DNA of 64,000 nt, from assembly GCF_014851395.1 (NCBI RefSeq), contig NW_024040152.1:15774308-15838307 (forward strand). The letters are read 5' to 3'. Origin of the DNA: Micropterus salmoides. Lineage: Eukaryota > Chordata > Actinopteri > Centrarchiformes > Centrarchidae. The notes below the pieces were generated by a model, which was not told the DNA's origin, did not search any database, and saw nothing but the letters and a program-made list of their open reading frames with translations. Positions 46,229-59,100 of this stretch are shown here, piece by piece. How positions within the stretch are numbered: the stretch's first letter is position 1; every line of letters begins with the position of its first letter. The translations under genes and the position numbers were made by a program.

Positions 46229-46757
46229 TTTTAAAGGTGAAATTTGTAATGTTTTCAATGTTTTTTAAATTCATCTGTATGGTGGAGAAAAACACTAAAT
46301 TCGGTGGATTTAGTGCGGTTAGAAAGGCGCTTTATACTGTATAAATGTATTATAAATGTTTGTTTGATCTGGTTGACAGACACCATCTAACTTTATTACG
46401 TCAGTAAAATTATATTCACTTTCACATTACCTGGTTGATGATTTTTACTGCACACCAACAGCAACAAGAGGAAACAACTTCACAAATGTGACACTTGATA
46501 TCTTCTAGTTTGAATGTGCAGAAAGTTATGGTTCCTTTTGCAAAGATTCTCAGATTATCATTGGTCCAATCCACACTACTCCGGGGTCGGAAGCGTTTTC
46601 AAACTTTTCAGTTTTAGATCTTCACTTTTGCCATTTTAGTCTGGACAGGAAGTGCAAACATAGCAAAAGGTCTCTGTTTTGAAACGAAAACGCAGTAATG
46701 TGGATGGGGCTGGGCAGGGGTTGTTAATTAACATAAATGGAACACACACCTTTAAAA
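46229..46757. mobile_element. ~530-bp element with 11-bp perfect TIRs
   Basis: ttttaaaggtg at 46229-46239 is the exact reverse complement of cacctttaaaa at 46747-46757. The interior includes a stretch (cactactccgg, cgttttcaaac, gtttgaaacgaaaacgcag) that I recognise as a common fish repeat, perhaps nested. No coding capacity. MITE-like. Confidence 0.55.
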
Positions 46758-47793
46758 TGACAAATGTATATGATGACTATCAAGAATCTTTGAAGATTTA
46801 AGAAAGTCCAGTAGAATAACATCACACCCCAACACTATCCCCCCACATTTGTTCTAAGCTTCACTCGTCAGGCAGTGACAGGCTTGATTGCAGAGGGGAC
46901 AATAGGCAGGACTTCATGCAATTACTTTCGTCACTTTTCTTGAGTTAAACCAAGTGCAATGATTTTAATAAGAAACAGAAAGTCAAAAAGTGTGTCCTAC
47001 AGTGTACACCATTATCTCCACTTGTACAATTAATTACATCTCGGTCTTCTCCTTTTTGCCCCACCTTCAAGTGTAGCTATTTGGACTGGGTGTTAAAGCA
47101 ACATTATGACTATTAGAACTATTTTACCTTAAAATACACTGACTTGTAATAGGGACAATGGAACCTCTTTCATTCCCATTCTGTGCCCCGAATTATGCCT
47201 GTTCTTGCACTATGTAACTTGGGCAAGCTTGGGCGAGCAAGACCCTTCGTTGGAGATGGGTCTAGTTCGGTATTCTCACTACGTACATTACAGCAGATGC
47301 AAAGAGACCGAAGAGGACTTTAAGTCGTTGGCGAGAGCTTCGCGGAATAAAAAGGCTGCAAGACAGACACAGAGCTGGCCTTGTTGCTGTGTCTCGTGTG
47401 GTTGTACTTGCTTGATGTTTGGCTATGTTAGCAAAGTCGTCAACACACTAGTTTTTGATCATAAGCCAAGTCAGCAAATCAAATCCAATTCCTTCAGCTT
47501 GTCAACAAATGCACTGGTATAGCTGTCCATGAGGGTGAATTGCATAATATTTCTTTTTTTAGAACACCTTTTCCTTTAGATGTGTTTGGACGACACTTTT
47601 TGTATCATTTGCTTTGTTTGATGAATACTGAAACTGTTAGATAATCTTTGTCCCATTGTACATCTATGGGCTTGAATCTTTTGGAAGAACAGAGCTTTTA
47701 CGAAAATGGGTGACATCATAAATAAAAGCATGTTGTAAAGACAGAGGTTCTGTTGGGACTTAATACATAGGCGATATCTGGTGTGACTCCTAC

Positions 47794-47901
47794 CTCCAGT
47801 CCATAAACCCAGGAGAAGATGGGTGCCTGCTTCCTTCTTGCCTCTCGCCCGTCCCCCTCCGCTTTTGAATGGTTGCTCAGAGGTCAGCAAAGGTCATGCA
47901 C
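47794..47901 (-). other. zbtb7b: candidate untranslated exon of zbtb7b
   Basis: On the minus strand a textbook acceptor (T/C-rich tract ending ccttttccctcag) precedes 47901, and a donor (CTGGAG|GTAGGA) follows 47794, defining a 108-nt exon. It holds a short upstream ORF (MTFADL then stop) and no long frame. It lies between the GC-rich block at about 50 kb and the zbtb7b start exon. Splicing to zbtb7b is inference. Confidence 0.4.
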
Positions 47902-49259
47902 CTGAGGGAAAAGGCACCGAAGTGTGAAAAAATTAACCTGATTTAATTTGAGCATTATTCATCCCAAAGGGGGGCTATGAGTCAGGCATTCGCCAAGTAT
48001 GTGAACAAAGATGGGGTACGTGATTAACAGATATCAAGAAAATACAAACGTGCTGACTAATTGAGCCACATGTTTTCTTTTCTTCTGTAAAATAAGTTGG
48101 ACTTAGCTACAGTGCATGTGGTCAAACACACATGCAATTAATCACATGATGCATCAGATGTAATATGGTGTGGTATGGGGGGGGGGGGGGTTCTTGTAAA
48201 AAAGACAGACAGAAACCGACTGCTTCCTACTTTGACTTCTTTAGAAAAGATGTTCTCCAACAGTCAGTAGGGTTGGGAAAGCCCATGCACGCACACCCAC
48301 ACACACACACACGCACACCCACACACACACACTTCTTTGAGATTAAATACATACTGTACAGAAGTGATGTGTGTGCATGCATTTTTATAGTTTCCACAGC
48401 TCTCTAAGAAATATTCAATAAATGCAGGCGGTGGCAGTGGAGAGTGCGTCTGAACTGCAGATTCAGGCTAAAACACACTGTGATGAAGGAAACTGGTATC
48501 AGCTACGAGAAGCGGGCCTGTAGAAAGCAGAGCAGGATGCAGGTCATGTCAGGACGGCGGGAACGAGGGATGAAGCACAGATGTCTAATTACATTGCAGA
48601 CAAAGTTAGGGCAAACAGAGGTGGCATTAAGAATTTATTTCAAAACCCTGATGGCTCTTCCATATGTGGGAAAAGATCCCAGCACGAGAGAGAGCATTAG
48701 AATTGTCCACTCATGTGATGGACCCTGGCACACAGAAGAAGAAAACAGTGAGTAAAAGCAAAGGCTTCTTTTCTCTTAACTTCTCTAAAGGCCCATAGAC
48801 GGTGTGTCAGCCTCCCACTCGAGCCCCTCAGAGACCGAGAGGTGAGCCAAAACAGCTGCAACAATACCTGAGCCTATGAGGGCATGCTGTAAGACATTAA
48901 CTACCTGCATGGACGGCTAAAGATTTAACAAAACAGGCTGTGCCCAAGACAGGGAAACCAAACCAGTAGAGCTTGTTGGGCCGGTCTGTCAGAGGGGCGA
49001 GTCAGCAGCACATCTACCTCTGTTAATGACACACAAAAGCCCACTGGCATGAAAGCCCTCCCCACCCATGAGTTAGGCAGAAGCCTTAACCTAACATTAC
49101 AGACTGAGCACATCCTACTGAAACACAGGATAGTGACAGGATTAAAATAAAACACTGGGTGCGCCATGGGGAGGATGATGATGATGATAATGATGATTAA
49201 CAGACCACTGAAGGGAGATCATTAGGTGCAAGAGGCTAAATCCAATAGATCTACTGCTC

Positions 49260-50400
49260 TGCGTGCCCACCAGCAGCACAGAGGCAGGTGATGTGCGTGA
49301 GAGCAGGTTAGGTTTTGGATGTCAGCCGGTGTTCTCGGCTATAATTAGCAGCCGAGTCTCCAGAAATGTACCCGCCGACCCCGCTCCCTCGCTCGCTCTC
49401 TCACCTGGCCGCCGCGCACAGACGCACATACCATACCGCGGCTGCCGCACCTGCTCCGAAAAAAAATAAATACTAATACAAATGTCGTGAAAAAGCGAAT
49501 GCGAAACGCGCACTGGCTGTAGGCCTATTACAAAAGGGGGAATAAATGTCGACGGGAGTTACCGAATACCCGTGACGTGGATTGTCCTCCCGTGACCCCG
49601 ATCAGAACAGGGAAGGAGGGAGGAGGGAGACTATAGGTTGAGGCAAGCCGGTGCTGTCATGGCAAACAGACATGTCACTTACATCGCATTTAGCGTAAAG
49701 GTGCGTTATAGTTTTCAGTCAAACCCACAGCAGCCAGGTGAAGCAGTTACCTGAGTTGTGAGAGCCAGAGTGTCACCTGTTTAGACTCGTCGCCTCCCAC
49801 CTGACCGGCCTCCACACTTCCTGGATTATAACGTCCCACCCTGCTTACTTCTTCTACTTCTTATTCTTCTTTTTTTATCCTCTCAGCTCGTCTTTTCTTC
49901 TCCGCCGGGGGGGTCACCACTCGTGCCGTCCTCAGCTCGACACCCGGGAGGTTTTATGATTCGCCAAATCGTGCGTCGTTCTTGTTGGTCCTCTCTCTGC
50001 AGACCGCCGGCTCTCTGGGCTGCTCTGACCCCCCTGTGTGCTGCCTCCGCTGGCCCACTCCGACTCCCTGCTCCTTCTTTCTGAGAACCAGGAAGCGGCT
50101 TGCCCTACTTACACCCAGTCGCGGATTGGCTCTGGCAGGGCTGGAGTAGAGACCGCCGGGGTGGGCAGGGCACATGGGGAGGGAGGCAGGGAGGGAGGGG
50201 GTCCAGCTCTGGTGCGATAGGCCAGCAGCGGTGTCTGTCGCGGTGCCGGTGGCGCAGGGAGGAGAGAGGTGGGCAGGTTTGGAGACCCCGCTCCTCCTTC
50301 TCTCTCCTTTGGGCATCACCGCGCATAGGTGGGTAGACTACAGCGGGCGAGCGAAAGCGGATTGAAGGATAGGCCTATCTGTTTATTGTTTAGTCCTAGC
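49260..50400 (-). promoter_or_regulatory. zbtb7b: GC-rich block, candidate zbtb7b promoter and first exon
   Basis: The most CpG-rich stretch of the spacer, about 1.1 kb. On the minus strand a strong donor (CTCAG|GTAAC, exon end 49751) follows purine-rich sequence, consistent with a non-coding first exon from roughly 50050 to 49752. Short open frames on both strands here have no recognisable domain and are composition effects. Confidence 0.4.
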
Positions 50401-51295
50401 TGTCCGACTCAAAAGCATTTTCAATCGAAACAGAAGTGCCCCCCTCTTCATGACTCAGCAATATTCCCTCCGAAACCACCTGGACTTGGATGAAGAAGCA
50501 GCACAGATAGGGCCTGCCAACTTTAACAAGTGCCCGGACTGAAGCTGATATATGGAAGCTAGATTGTGATAAATGAAACTGTTACAGAGGATGTGTCACA
50601 TCCAGTGTGAAGGCAGCAAAGGGCAACACCAGGGACTTTCTAAAATTACTAGTAGTGAATCAGTCACTAAGCTATGCTATTATCTGCTGAAATGGTAGCC
50701 TATTTATGATTTTTTTCCAGAGAGAAAAGTGACAGACGCTAAACAACAGCCTCATTCCACTGCAAAAAAAAACGAAAGTCTGAACTCTCGAACACTTACG
50801 TTTATGCCTCCTGTTTGAAGTGGTTATGGGTATGGGAATCACCTCGCCTTTTTTAAAGTTTGAATCTCATCCTCATCTGCCGAAGCTCCAGGGGTGTGTG
50901 TTGGTGGGTTTTGAAGTGAGGGTGCAGGAAGTATATATATAATTTTGCGGTGAGCTCAGACAGCCCACCCATTACCACCCCCTAACCTTAAATCTGTGCT
51001 TGTTCTGCGGTTGTGCTACCAGAAAAGGGCGTGTAAAGTATGCTACATAGCATTTGTTCCATAAATGCAACTTATTTCCAGTTAGTTTGTGTTAAAGCAC
51101 TGTTTTCCAACCAAGGGGTCGCAAGATACATATAAGGGGCCCTGAGATAATTAACAAGATAGTAAATGGGGGTGGGGGGTTCTGCTGCGACACAAATTAT
51201 GTTTATTTTTTTATTGTGAAACTGGATACTTCAATCTCCCCAGGCCCCTAAAAACTATTAAAAAAGGCAACAACTGATACTGATATGCAATATGC

Positions 51296-51805
51296 AACCT
51301 GTGACCAGTGGAACGTAACTAAGTACTAACTAAGTACTGCATTTGAGTATAATTTTGAGGTACTTGTAATTCACTGGAGTATTTACATTTTATGCTACAT
51401 CTACAATACTACATTTCAGAGGCAAGACATAGTTGCTTGTTACTTTACACATTACATTTATTAATACAAAAAATACCTACTATTAATTTATGATGTATTT
51501 TTATTGATTAAGAGACCCAGCAGTATCTAAAGTTAGCCCCAATTTTACCAGCTGCAACATTAAAGTACTCAATGCGTCAATAATTATACTCCTGGAATAT
51601 AATATATATTATTCTGAAATGGGCCATGCTGCAGAATGAGCACTTTTACTTTTGGTACTTTAAATATATTTTGATGCTAATACTTTTGCTTAAGTAACGT
51701 TGTGAATTCAGAACGTTTACCTGTAACAGAGCATTTCTACACTGTGGTAATGCTACTTTTACTCTAGTGAAATATCTGTGTTCTTTACTGCCTGTGACAA
51801 AGGGC
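51296..51805 (+). repeat. percomorph dispersed repeat (actaagtact family)
   Basis: Recognised by its characteristic order of phrases: gtggaacgtaactaagtact, attttgaggtacttgta, atgctacatctacaatacta, cccagcagtatctaaagtt, gaaatgggccatgctgcag, agcacttttacttttggtac and cttttactctagtgaaatat. The family is abundant in percomorph genomes. Its class is not clear to me. Confidence 0.75.
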
Positions 51806-54789
51806 CTTGACTACACATTGCACTACTTTAAAGGCTGGGAACCACTTTTTTAAAGCACAATAACTTGCAGAGAGAACCCTTCATTCTGTTTGTGGATGAA
51901 GGAATTGAGGATTATGTCAATGCAGAGATTAAACTTGCGGCATAAATACACACAGACTGTTGCTATTACAATGTAATGCAACAATGTAGTATGATAAGGA
52001 GTAAAATACTCATAATTGTAAGTTTTCAGCCCCTGAAACGTCCTGCCATTCTAATTTGTTTCCAGTGCAGCCTCAGAGTAAAGACTTCTCTCTGAGTCTA
52101 TTTCAGAATGACAGGCAGCAATTACAGACCTGTTTATCCCCCCACCTCTATGGCTATAGTAATCCAGGCTGCTCTGCCATCATTAACCTCTGTCTCCTTG
52201 CTCCACAGTGGCTTCTCCTCTTCACAAAGTTCCCATAATTTAAATGGCCTTCCTGTTCGCTCACAGATACATACTTAAGCAATATAAATGGAGCTATTGT
52301 GCAAGATGCTCCTTCTTCCTGCTGTGTTGATCTGATAATTAAAGTGTCATCACCATCTAGTGGTCACTGTACAGCCAGCAGGCTGCTCAACTGAGGCCTC
52401 CACTACAAAAATGCTCTATTTCTGCACAGTGGAAATGTAGAAGCATAGTTACAAAAACAACCTCTTTTCACTCCCTTAATTAAAAATGTCAGTGCAATTT
52501 CCAAACAGCGAAACAAAAAAAAACCTATAACATTTACAGCTACAAGGCAATCACCCTCTTATTGTCAAATTTATGGTGATTTGTGATACTCAGCAGGGAC
52601 TATTCAAACAGTGTGCAAATAGTAACAAGTGTAAATCCAATATGTTAATGCCTCTTAACTCGCAGAGGTGAAAAATAATTCTCTCATCGCCGCCTGCATG
52701 GCTGAAGGGCTGTTAAAAACCCCTTGGACATTAATGAAAGAGGAGAGGTAAAATAAATGTGTGTGAGGGAGGGAGGTAGGGGAGGTTTCAGGAAGGGAAG
52801 GGGAGGCAGGTGTATCAGTGAGACTGTAATCTGCCCTCACGAATGCGGATATTCATTTTGTTCTGGTCAAGAGCGAGAGAGATTTAAGTGTCCCCACATT
52901 CAAAAGCTTAACCTTGGATGTGAGTGTGTCTGCCCTCTGCTGAGAGGTACAGGATTAGGGTTGGGGATCCAGAAGCAGCAGCAGAGCCGGGACTGCAGAA
53001 GCTGAATCAAAGCGAACAGTTCTTACGTATATTCGACTGGTCGCTCACACAAGAAGTTATTTTACCACACACTGATGATTTTTGATTCTGAAGATTTTCC
53101 TAATATGAACTTATTTTCTAAGGATAGTGGGTGTTGTATTATGTGCAGATTCTAAAGCTCCTCCAGGGAAATTTGTGATTTGTGATATTGGGCTTTCAGA
53201 TTTTAAATTTGCTTGACTTGACCTGATCAAACTGCTCGAGTCCCAAATCCTCAGAAATCACGATGAGTGATGAATCAAGTCGAGTCTCAAGTGGTGCTCT
53301 GTATCTTGATAATCCATCTAAAGTGAAATGAAATATACAAATTAAAGGATTAGTTCACTTAGATTACAGAAACAACAAATCCTTACCCACAGTGGCAGTA
53401 TGGAAAGTAAACAATTTTTCAAGTACTGTATTTAAAACAAGGGAAGGCAACATTGGAGAACTAGCAAGAGAAATCTAGACTTAGAATGTATCCAACCGAA
53501 AAAATCCTACCCCCTCCCTTCAGCCCTCCCTCCAAAGCCACCCCCCCAAAACAACATTTTCATGCACAGTGAGCACACGGGCAGAGTGTGCGCAGGTAGG
53601 TAGGTAGACTGGCAGGTAAGCCACTAATAAGCATGGCCAATCATTGAATTTGGTCCGAATTAAATGATTGGCCGTGCTTATTACAGTCCTGCAACAGCCA
53701 CAGATGTGTTTGAGTGTGTCAGAGAAAAGATTTTACATTAAGAACATATGTTAAGCTTGTAAAAAAAGCGACATATTTTTACAGATTAAGGGTATTTGGA
53801 ACTGTTCATAATTCCCTGGAATTCCCCAACATTTTTGGCTACAATTGTATTTAAATGTCTTTTTTGAAATATTTCCCTACGTTGCCTTTATGTTTTATGT
53901 AAAGCACTTTGAATTACCTTCTTACTGAAATGTGCTATGCAAATAATCTTGCCTTGCTTTACAATAAAGTGTAGAGTGTTGGGGCCCTTGTCACATTTAA
54001 GATAGCAGTTCCACTAAACATTTCTCCTGCAAACTTCTCAGAATATAAAAAAAAAATGGTCAAGGTCCAAAGAAGTAATATTATGTAGTATTTCACAAAA
54101 TAATTAGATTAGACAAAGGTATTAAAAGTAGTTATTTTGTTTCTGGTACTCACAGACAGGGCCATAACTGCCGCTGAGGACAGTGAGGTCATATGCTCAG
54201 GATATCTTTTCTGTGAATTTGAGGGGTTTTGCTGCCTGCATTGAGTTTACAATCTACAATTAAAAAGTTGGTGGTTATTTTATAAGCTGAAGTTCTCTCC
54301 AAAATGTTCTTTCTGACGTTGTGGTTTGAAATAATATTTAGACCTTTATGTTGGCAAATAACATTTACAGAAACTATAACTGAATAAATTTAGTACAAAC
54401 ATTTTTAATAGTAATAAAATGTAGTGGTTGTAATGGTTTGGAATGGTTAGTTATGGATGTCAGTTTCAGCTCTAGTTAAATGTTAGTGACATGTTAAAGC
54501 CCTCTGAAATTAAAGTGTTTCAAACTAAACCAAAAGCAACCACTTTTAAAAATCAAGTGTCTCAAATCAGCTCTGCAAAAGTCATCAACATTCATGTCTG
54601 GGTTGAATTAAAAAGCAATATTTGCTACATGGTCAGTACTTTTATACATCCTGTCTGTTGTTAATGTAACTGCATTTTAAATATACCTGTCCACAGGACA
54701 GAAACACACATGGGAACACACATGATCTCATGCCTCAACACACCTCACCAAGATGATATCTAAATCCACTTTATTCTTACATCCAGATA

Positions 54790-54885
54790 TACACAATCAT
54801 CATCATCATCATCACCATCATGGTTGTCAAGAATATCATCATCTTCATCATAGTCATAATCATCACCACGCTCAAGATCATCATT
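54790..54885. repeat. (ATC)n-rich simple repeat
   Basis: Imperfect cat/atc trinucleotide array (catcatcatcatcatcacc and similar runs). No spacer-repeat structure. Confidence 0.8.
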
Positions 54886-56160
54886 GTGACAGCATTATTA
54901 GCAATTTTATCTGTTCAATAAGCTAAAGCTGTGATAAATAAAAAATAAAACATTTGGTCCTTTAATATATAGTCTAGGCATCATGGTATCAGGGGTTAAG
55001 ACAGAAATGCCTTGTTGCTACCCACACAAAACATCAAACATCACTGGAAATGGCACTGAAACTGCATCGCAGGAAACAGAAGGATGGGCAAATTGAACAT
55101 GAGGCTGATGGCAGCAGAGAGCAAAGTGTTGGACAAACCGAGAGAGAGGGAGAGACTCTGTGAGCGGCCGTCAAAGAAACAGTTAGCAACCAGAGCTGTG
55201 AAATCAGATGAAAGGCTGTGAGACAGACACGGGATGAAAGACTAAGGAGCGAGGAAGCTTACAATAGACCCACAGAGAGGCACGTATTTACAGTACACGG
55301 AGCTGGGTGGAACAAAATCAAGTGAGCCACAGTACACAGCAGAGCAGTATTGTGTGTCACACAAAAAACACAATTTACAGAAATCGTCAGAGTGAACATG
55401 TAGGTTTAAAAGTCTTGTCTTTGTTTAAAAACTAAACACCACACACCTGGGACAACTAAACTACCAGTGGACTGCTCCTAATTATTAAAATTCATACGAG
55501 TATCCACTTAACAGTGATTTTTAAAGTCTATATCCTTATAATGATTATTATTATTCTGATGAGAAAATATTACACTTTGGTGCAGAATGGGAGGCAAGAG
55601 GGAGTTAGAGCTGGAAACCAGGAAGTGTCTGCTCTGTTGCCTGCATTTGAACCTGACATCATAATAGTTTTCTTCCCAACAGCAGCAAGATTGTAGGTAA
55701 TTTCCTGTCATATTATGAGTGTCTCAAAGGTTTCATATGTATTGCTGTTTCCATCAAGAAAATAGAGACTTTTCACATATTTTTTTTTTCTGACACTCTA
55801 TTGCTTCCAGCTCATTTTACTGTGTACGCTGTTTCCACTTCAGCTCCCCTGCTTGCTCCAACAATCACTAACACAGATATGTATGTATACATTTGGATGT
55901 TTATTCAGACTCCACCCTTGCCTGTACTAACCACTCGACAGTCCCATAAAGTCTTTTTCCTCGATCAATGGCATGATTGAGAGTCACATGAACACCTGAT
56001 GTTCTAAAACAATCACATCCTAGAGTGAATGCAAACAAGATGTACCTGTCCACATGTCTGGTGCAAACTCTGACACAAGTCTCTATACCCATGGCTCTGT
56101 TAATGAGCAGTGAACACAACACCAGTCCAACATCCTTTGAGATTTTATTCCTCTTCTTTC

Positions 56161-59100
56161 TTACATATTGGCGGGCAGTTTGTGTCTAAGTCCCTCTGAG
56201 TCTTTTCTGGTGATTGGCAGCTGAGGGTCCTTTTTCCCACCCTTAGGGGAGGTGGTGTTGGCAGGGGCGGCTGCATGTGCTGATTGGGTAGGGGCAGCTG
56301 TGGTGGTTGGCATTTGTTTTGGGGGGTGAGCACAGGCAGATTGGATACTAGGAGAGGGGGTGGTGGAGGAAGGTGTGGTAGTAAGAGATGAGGGGTTAAA
56401 GGAGCTCAGGTTTGGGCATAAAGTTGTTGAAGATGGGGTTGCTGTCACTGGGGTTGGTTTGATAGAATGACCAGAGCCTGAAATGGGGCTTTGGGTAGGG
56501 ACAGGAGAGGTTTGCTTTACAGGATGAACAGAGAAAGTTACTTTAGTTAGAGAGCTGGTGGTAGCTGGTGTTGGAGGAGATGTAGTTTGGGTTGGGGTTA
56601 GAGACAGGGCCTGTTTTGAAATCTGGCTCAAAGTGGGGCCTCTGGCTGAGCTAGAGACAGAAGGCTGGAGACAAGCAGTTGGACTCTGGGATTTACTTAT
56701 GGAGGGGACAGATGTAATAGGGATGGGCGAGGGCGAAGGTGTAGGGGTAAGGGTCTGGGTGGGAGTAACAGGTGTGACTGTTTGTGTGGGTGTTTGAGAG
56801 GGGGTAGAAGTGCGGGTGCGGGTAGTCTGAGTGGGAGTGAGTATTGGAGAAGGGATTGGGGTTGGGGCAGGACTGGGACCAGACAATGGAGAGGCAGAAG
56901 GAGGTGTGTTAGATGCTTTGGCTCGCGGGCTCTGGAGATGCGGTGGGGAAGAGGGGACCAAAGAGGAAGGGGGAGAAGAGGAGGTAAGAGATGACCTGGG
57001 CCCGTAAGTTTGAGGTAGTGGAACAGGGGTAGAAACAGAAGATGGAGGCGGTGTGGATGAGGGAGAGGGAGAAGAAGACCGAGGAGAGGGTGTAGGGATC
57101 GGTTTGGGACGAGGAGTTGATGAGAGCGACAGCGGTTGTGTTCCTGAAGGAGGAGTGCAGCAGGGAGGAGGAGAGGCAGAGCGAGAGGGGGTCATTGGGA
57201 TAAGTTTAGGACGAGGTGTCTGGGAGAGTATAGGTGTGGGAGAAGAGGGGGTGGGTGCAGGTGAAGGGGTGGCAGAGGAGAGAGGGGTGTGCTTTGGAGG
57301 GGAGGAAGATGGCAAAGAAGCTGCAGAAGGCATGTGTGCAGCTGTAGGTGTGGGTACAGAGGCAGCGTGAGGGGCAGATTGTGTGAATGTGGTTGTGTTT
57401 GCAGAGACAGAATGTGCTGAAATGGGCTGAAAAGGAACTGTGGACTGTGTTTGTGCATTAAAAGGTATATGTGCCACCAACTGAACTGGAGCATTAGAGG
57501 TCAGCATCCCCGCACTGCCTCCCCTGGCTAACTGCCCTGCCAGGAATGGAGCCGCCAGCAAATTACCACCAGAGGCCTTCCGGTGGAGAGGCGGCTGAGG
57601 CTGCAGTCCAGCCCAGGAGCGGTGAGGCAGAGTGGGCTGTGAGGCCGACAACAGCCTGGCTTCTTGGGTGAGTCGGCCCAGTGCTGGCAGACCTTGAGAG
57701 CTGTTTCCTCCATGGCGCAACAGAGCTTCTTTTGCTCCCTTCTGGCCCGACACAGAAGTGTTGCCATCTGTTGCACCAGAAGCAGCAGGTAAGTTGGTGG
57801 TAGGGGCCTTGTGGAGGGGTGGAGTTGGTGGCCCTCCACCTGTCGGGGCTCCAAGTGATCCAGCAATCACAGCAGGATGATCAGCCTGGAGGCGGAGGCT
57901 GTAATGAAGAGTCCTTCCTTGTTGGACAGAGGTCGGGACAGAGGAGGCAATAGGGGGCGATATCACCCCACCAGGAGGGCCCATGGTTGAGGGAGAGGCA
58001 GGAAATCCTCCTCTTGGGGACAAACCACTCATCCCTCCCATCGTCATCATCCCGATGAGAGAGCTCACAGAAGGGCGGAGGGGCTGTAACACAGGAGCAC
58101 GAGGAGGAGACAGAGGGAAAGAGGAGGAGGGAGAGGGAGAGACAAGAGGGGAGGGCAAGAAGAAAGCACCTCCAAGCGCATGCTGCTGCTGCAACTGCTG
58201 TAGCTGCTGCTGTTGTTGCTGCTGCTGGTGCATGAGGGCGATGGCTACATTACTGGTGGCAGCCGCAGTCTGCAGGGGGGCGTGAACCAGCGGTGCCCAG
58301 ATGACCGGCCGTGGGCGAGGAGACACTGTGCCACTTCCTCCCATGACTCCACCTCTTCCTGCAGCAGCAGCCGCAATAGCATCCTGCATGGCAGGCATGC
58401 TGTCGTGTTTGACAATCTGCTGCACCAGCATGCTGTCACAGGAACCCAGGCCGCCCCCTGCCAGGCCGCCTCCGGCTCCTGGACCCCCTCCACCCCGGCC
58501 TCCACCACGACCCATACTGCCCCCCAGGGAACCAACCTGGGATGACTTCCGCAGAAGCATGGAGTTCTTCCTACCTGTAGAGGAGAAAGAGCAGAGACAA
58601 TATGACAAAATAATTCCTTTTTTCATTTTCTGAGCTATTAAGTTCCCAAAAAGGAAGGCGTCAGAGAGTGAAAACTTTTATTTTGTTGAAGGCTAGGTTG
58701 TTTACTGAACATACAGCAGACATCTGAGGTTTTAGCCTCAAGGTTTTTCTGTTCTGCACCGGGAACACTGCTCATCCTTTCATGATTTAAGCTTTTATTT
58801 ATTCAGGTAGTTTTCAAAGATGAGTTCTGACCTTCCAGCTGAGAACAAAGCGTCAGAGAAATTTAGCAGAATTGGATGGATAACTGTGAATATTTGGCAA
58901 GTTTACTGTCGAATTAAGAGCTGAATGGATAAAAGCAAGTCACCGCACAGACAAGATGGTGAGAGAAATGTATGAGCCAATCAGAAATCAACACTTTACC
59001 AATACGGTCCAATCGGTCAACAGCAACAGTTTCGAAGGCACGCCGCATCATCGGGTGTTCCTCAAGCACCTCGTTAAAGCTGTCCACACTGAGAGAGTAT

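Larger units (their letters stand above)
33779..47793 (-). other. zbtb7b: probable large 5' intron of zbtb7b, no gene recognised
   Basis: About 14 kb without a convincing coding exon on either strand. It holds simple repeats, one copy of a dispersed repeat (36385-36654) and a TIR element (46229-46757). It is read as an intron because an acceptor sits directly in front of the zbtb7b start exon, and the nearest well-formed upstream exon candidate is at 47794-47901. Confidence 0.4.
50400..55895. other. intergenic spacer, no gene recognised
   Basis: AT-rich DNA between the presumed zbtb7b promoter and the hcn3 3' end. It contains a dispersed repeat at 51296-51805, a CATCAT-type run at 54790-54885 and scattered repeat fragments. 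No exon with domain similarity was found. Confidence 0.4.

Noticed and set aside
47205..47522. 105-codon plus-strand frame with several cysteines
   Set aside because: No domain or splice context, and not recognisable; treated as a chance frame, possibly within a repeat.
54780..54890. Repeated cat/atc units as a possible CRISPR or VNTR
   Set aside because: A trinucleotide simple repeat without spacers; eukaryotic context.
56558..58633. Several plus-strand frames opposite the hcn3 tail
   Set aside because: They mirror the G/C-biased codons of the real minus-strand exon; Gly/Arg/Glu-rich, with no domains.
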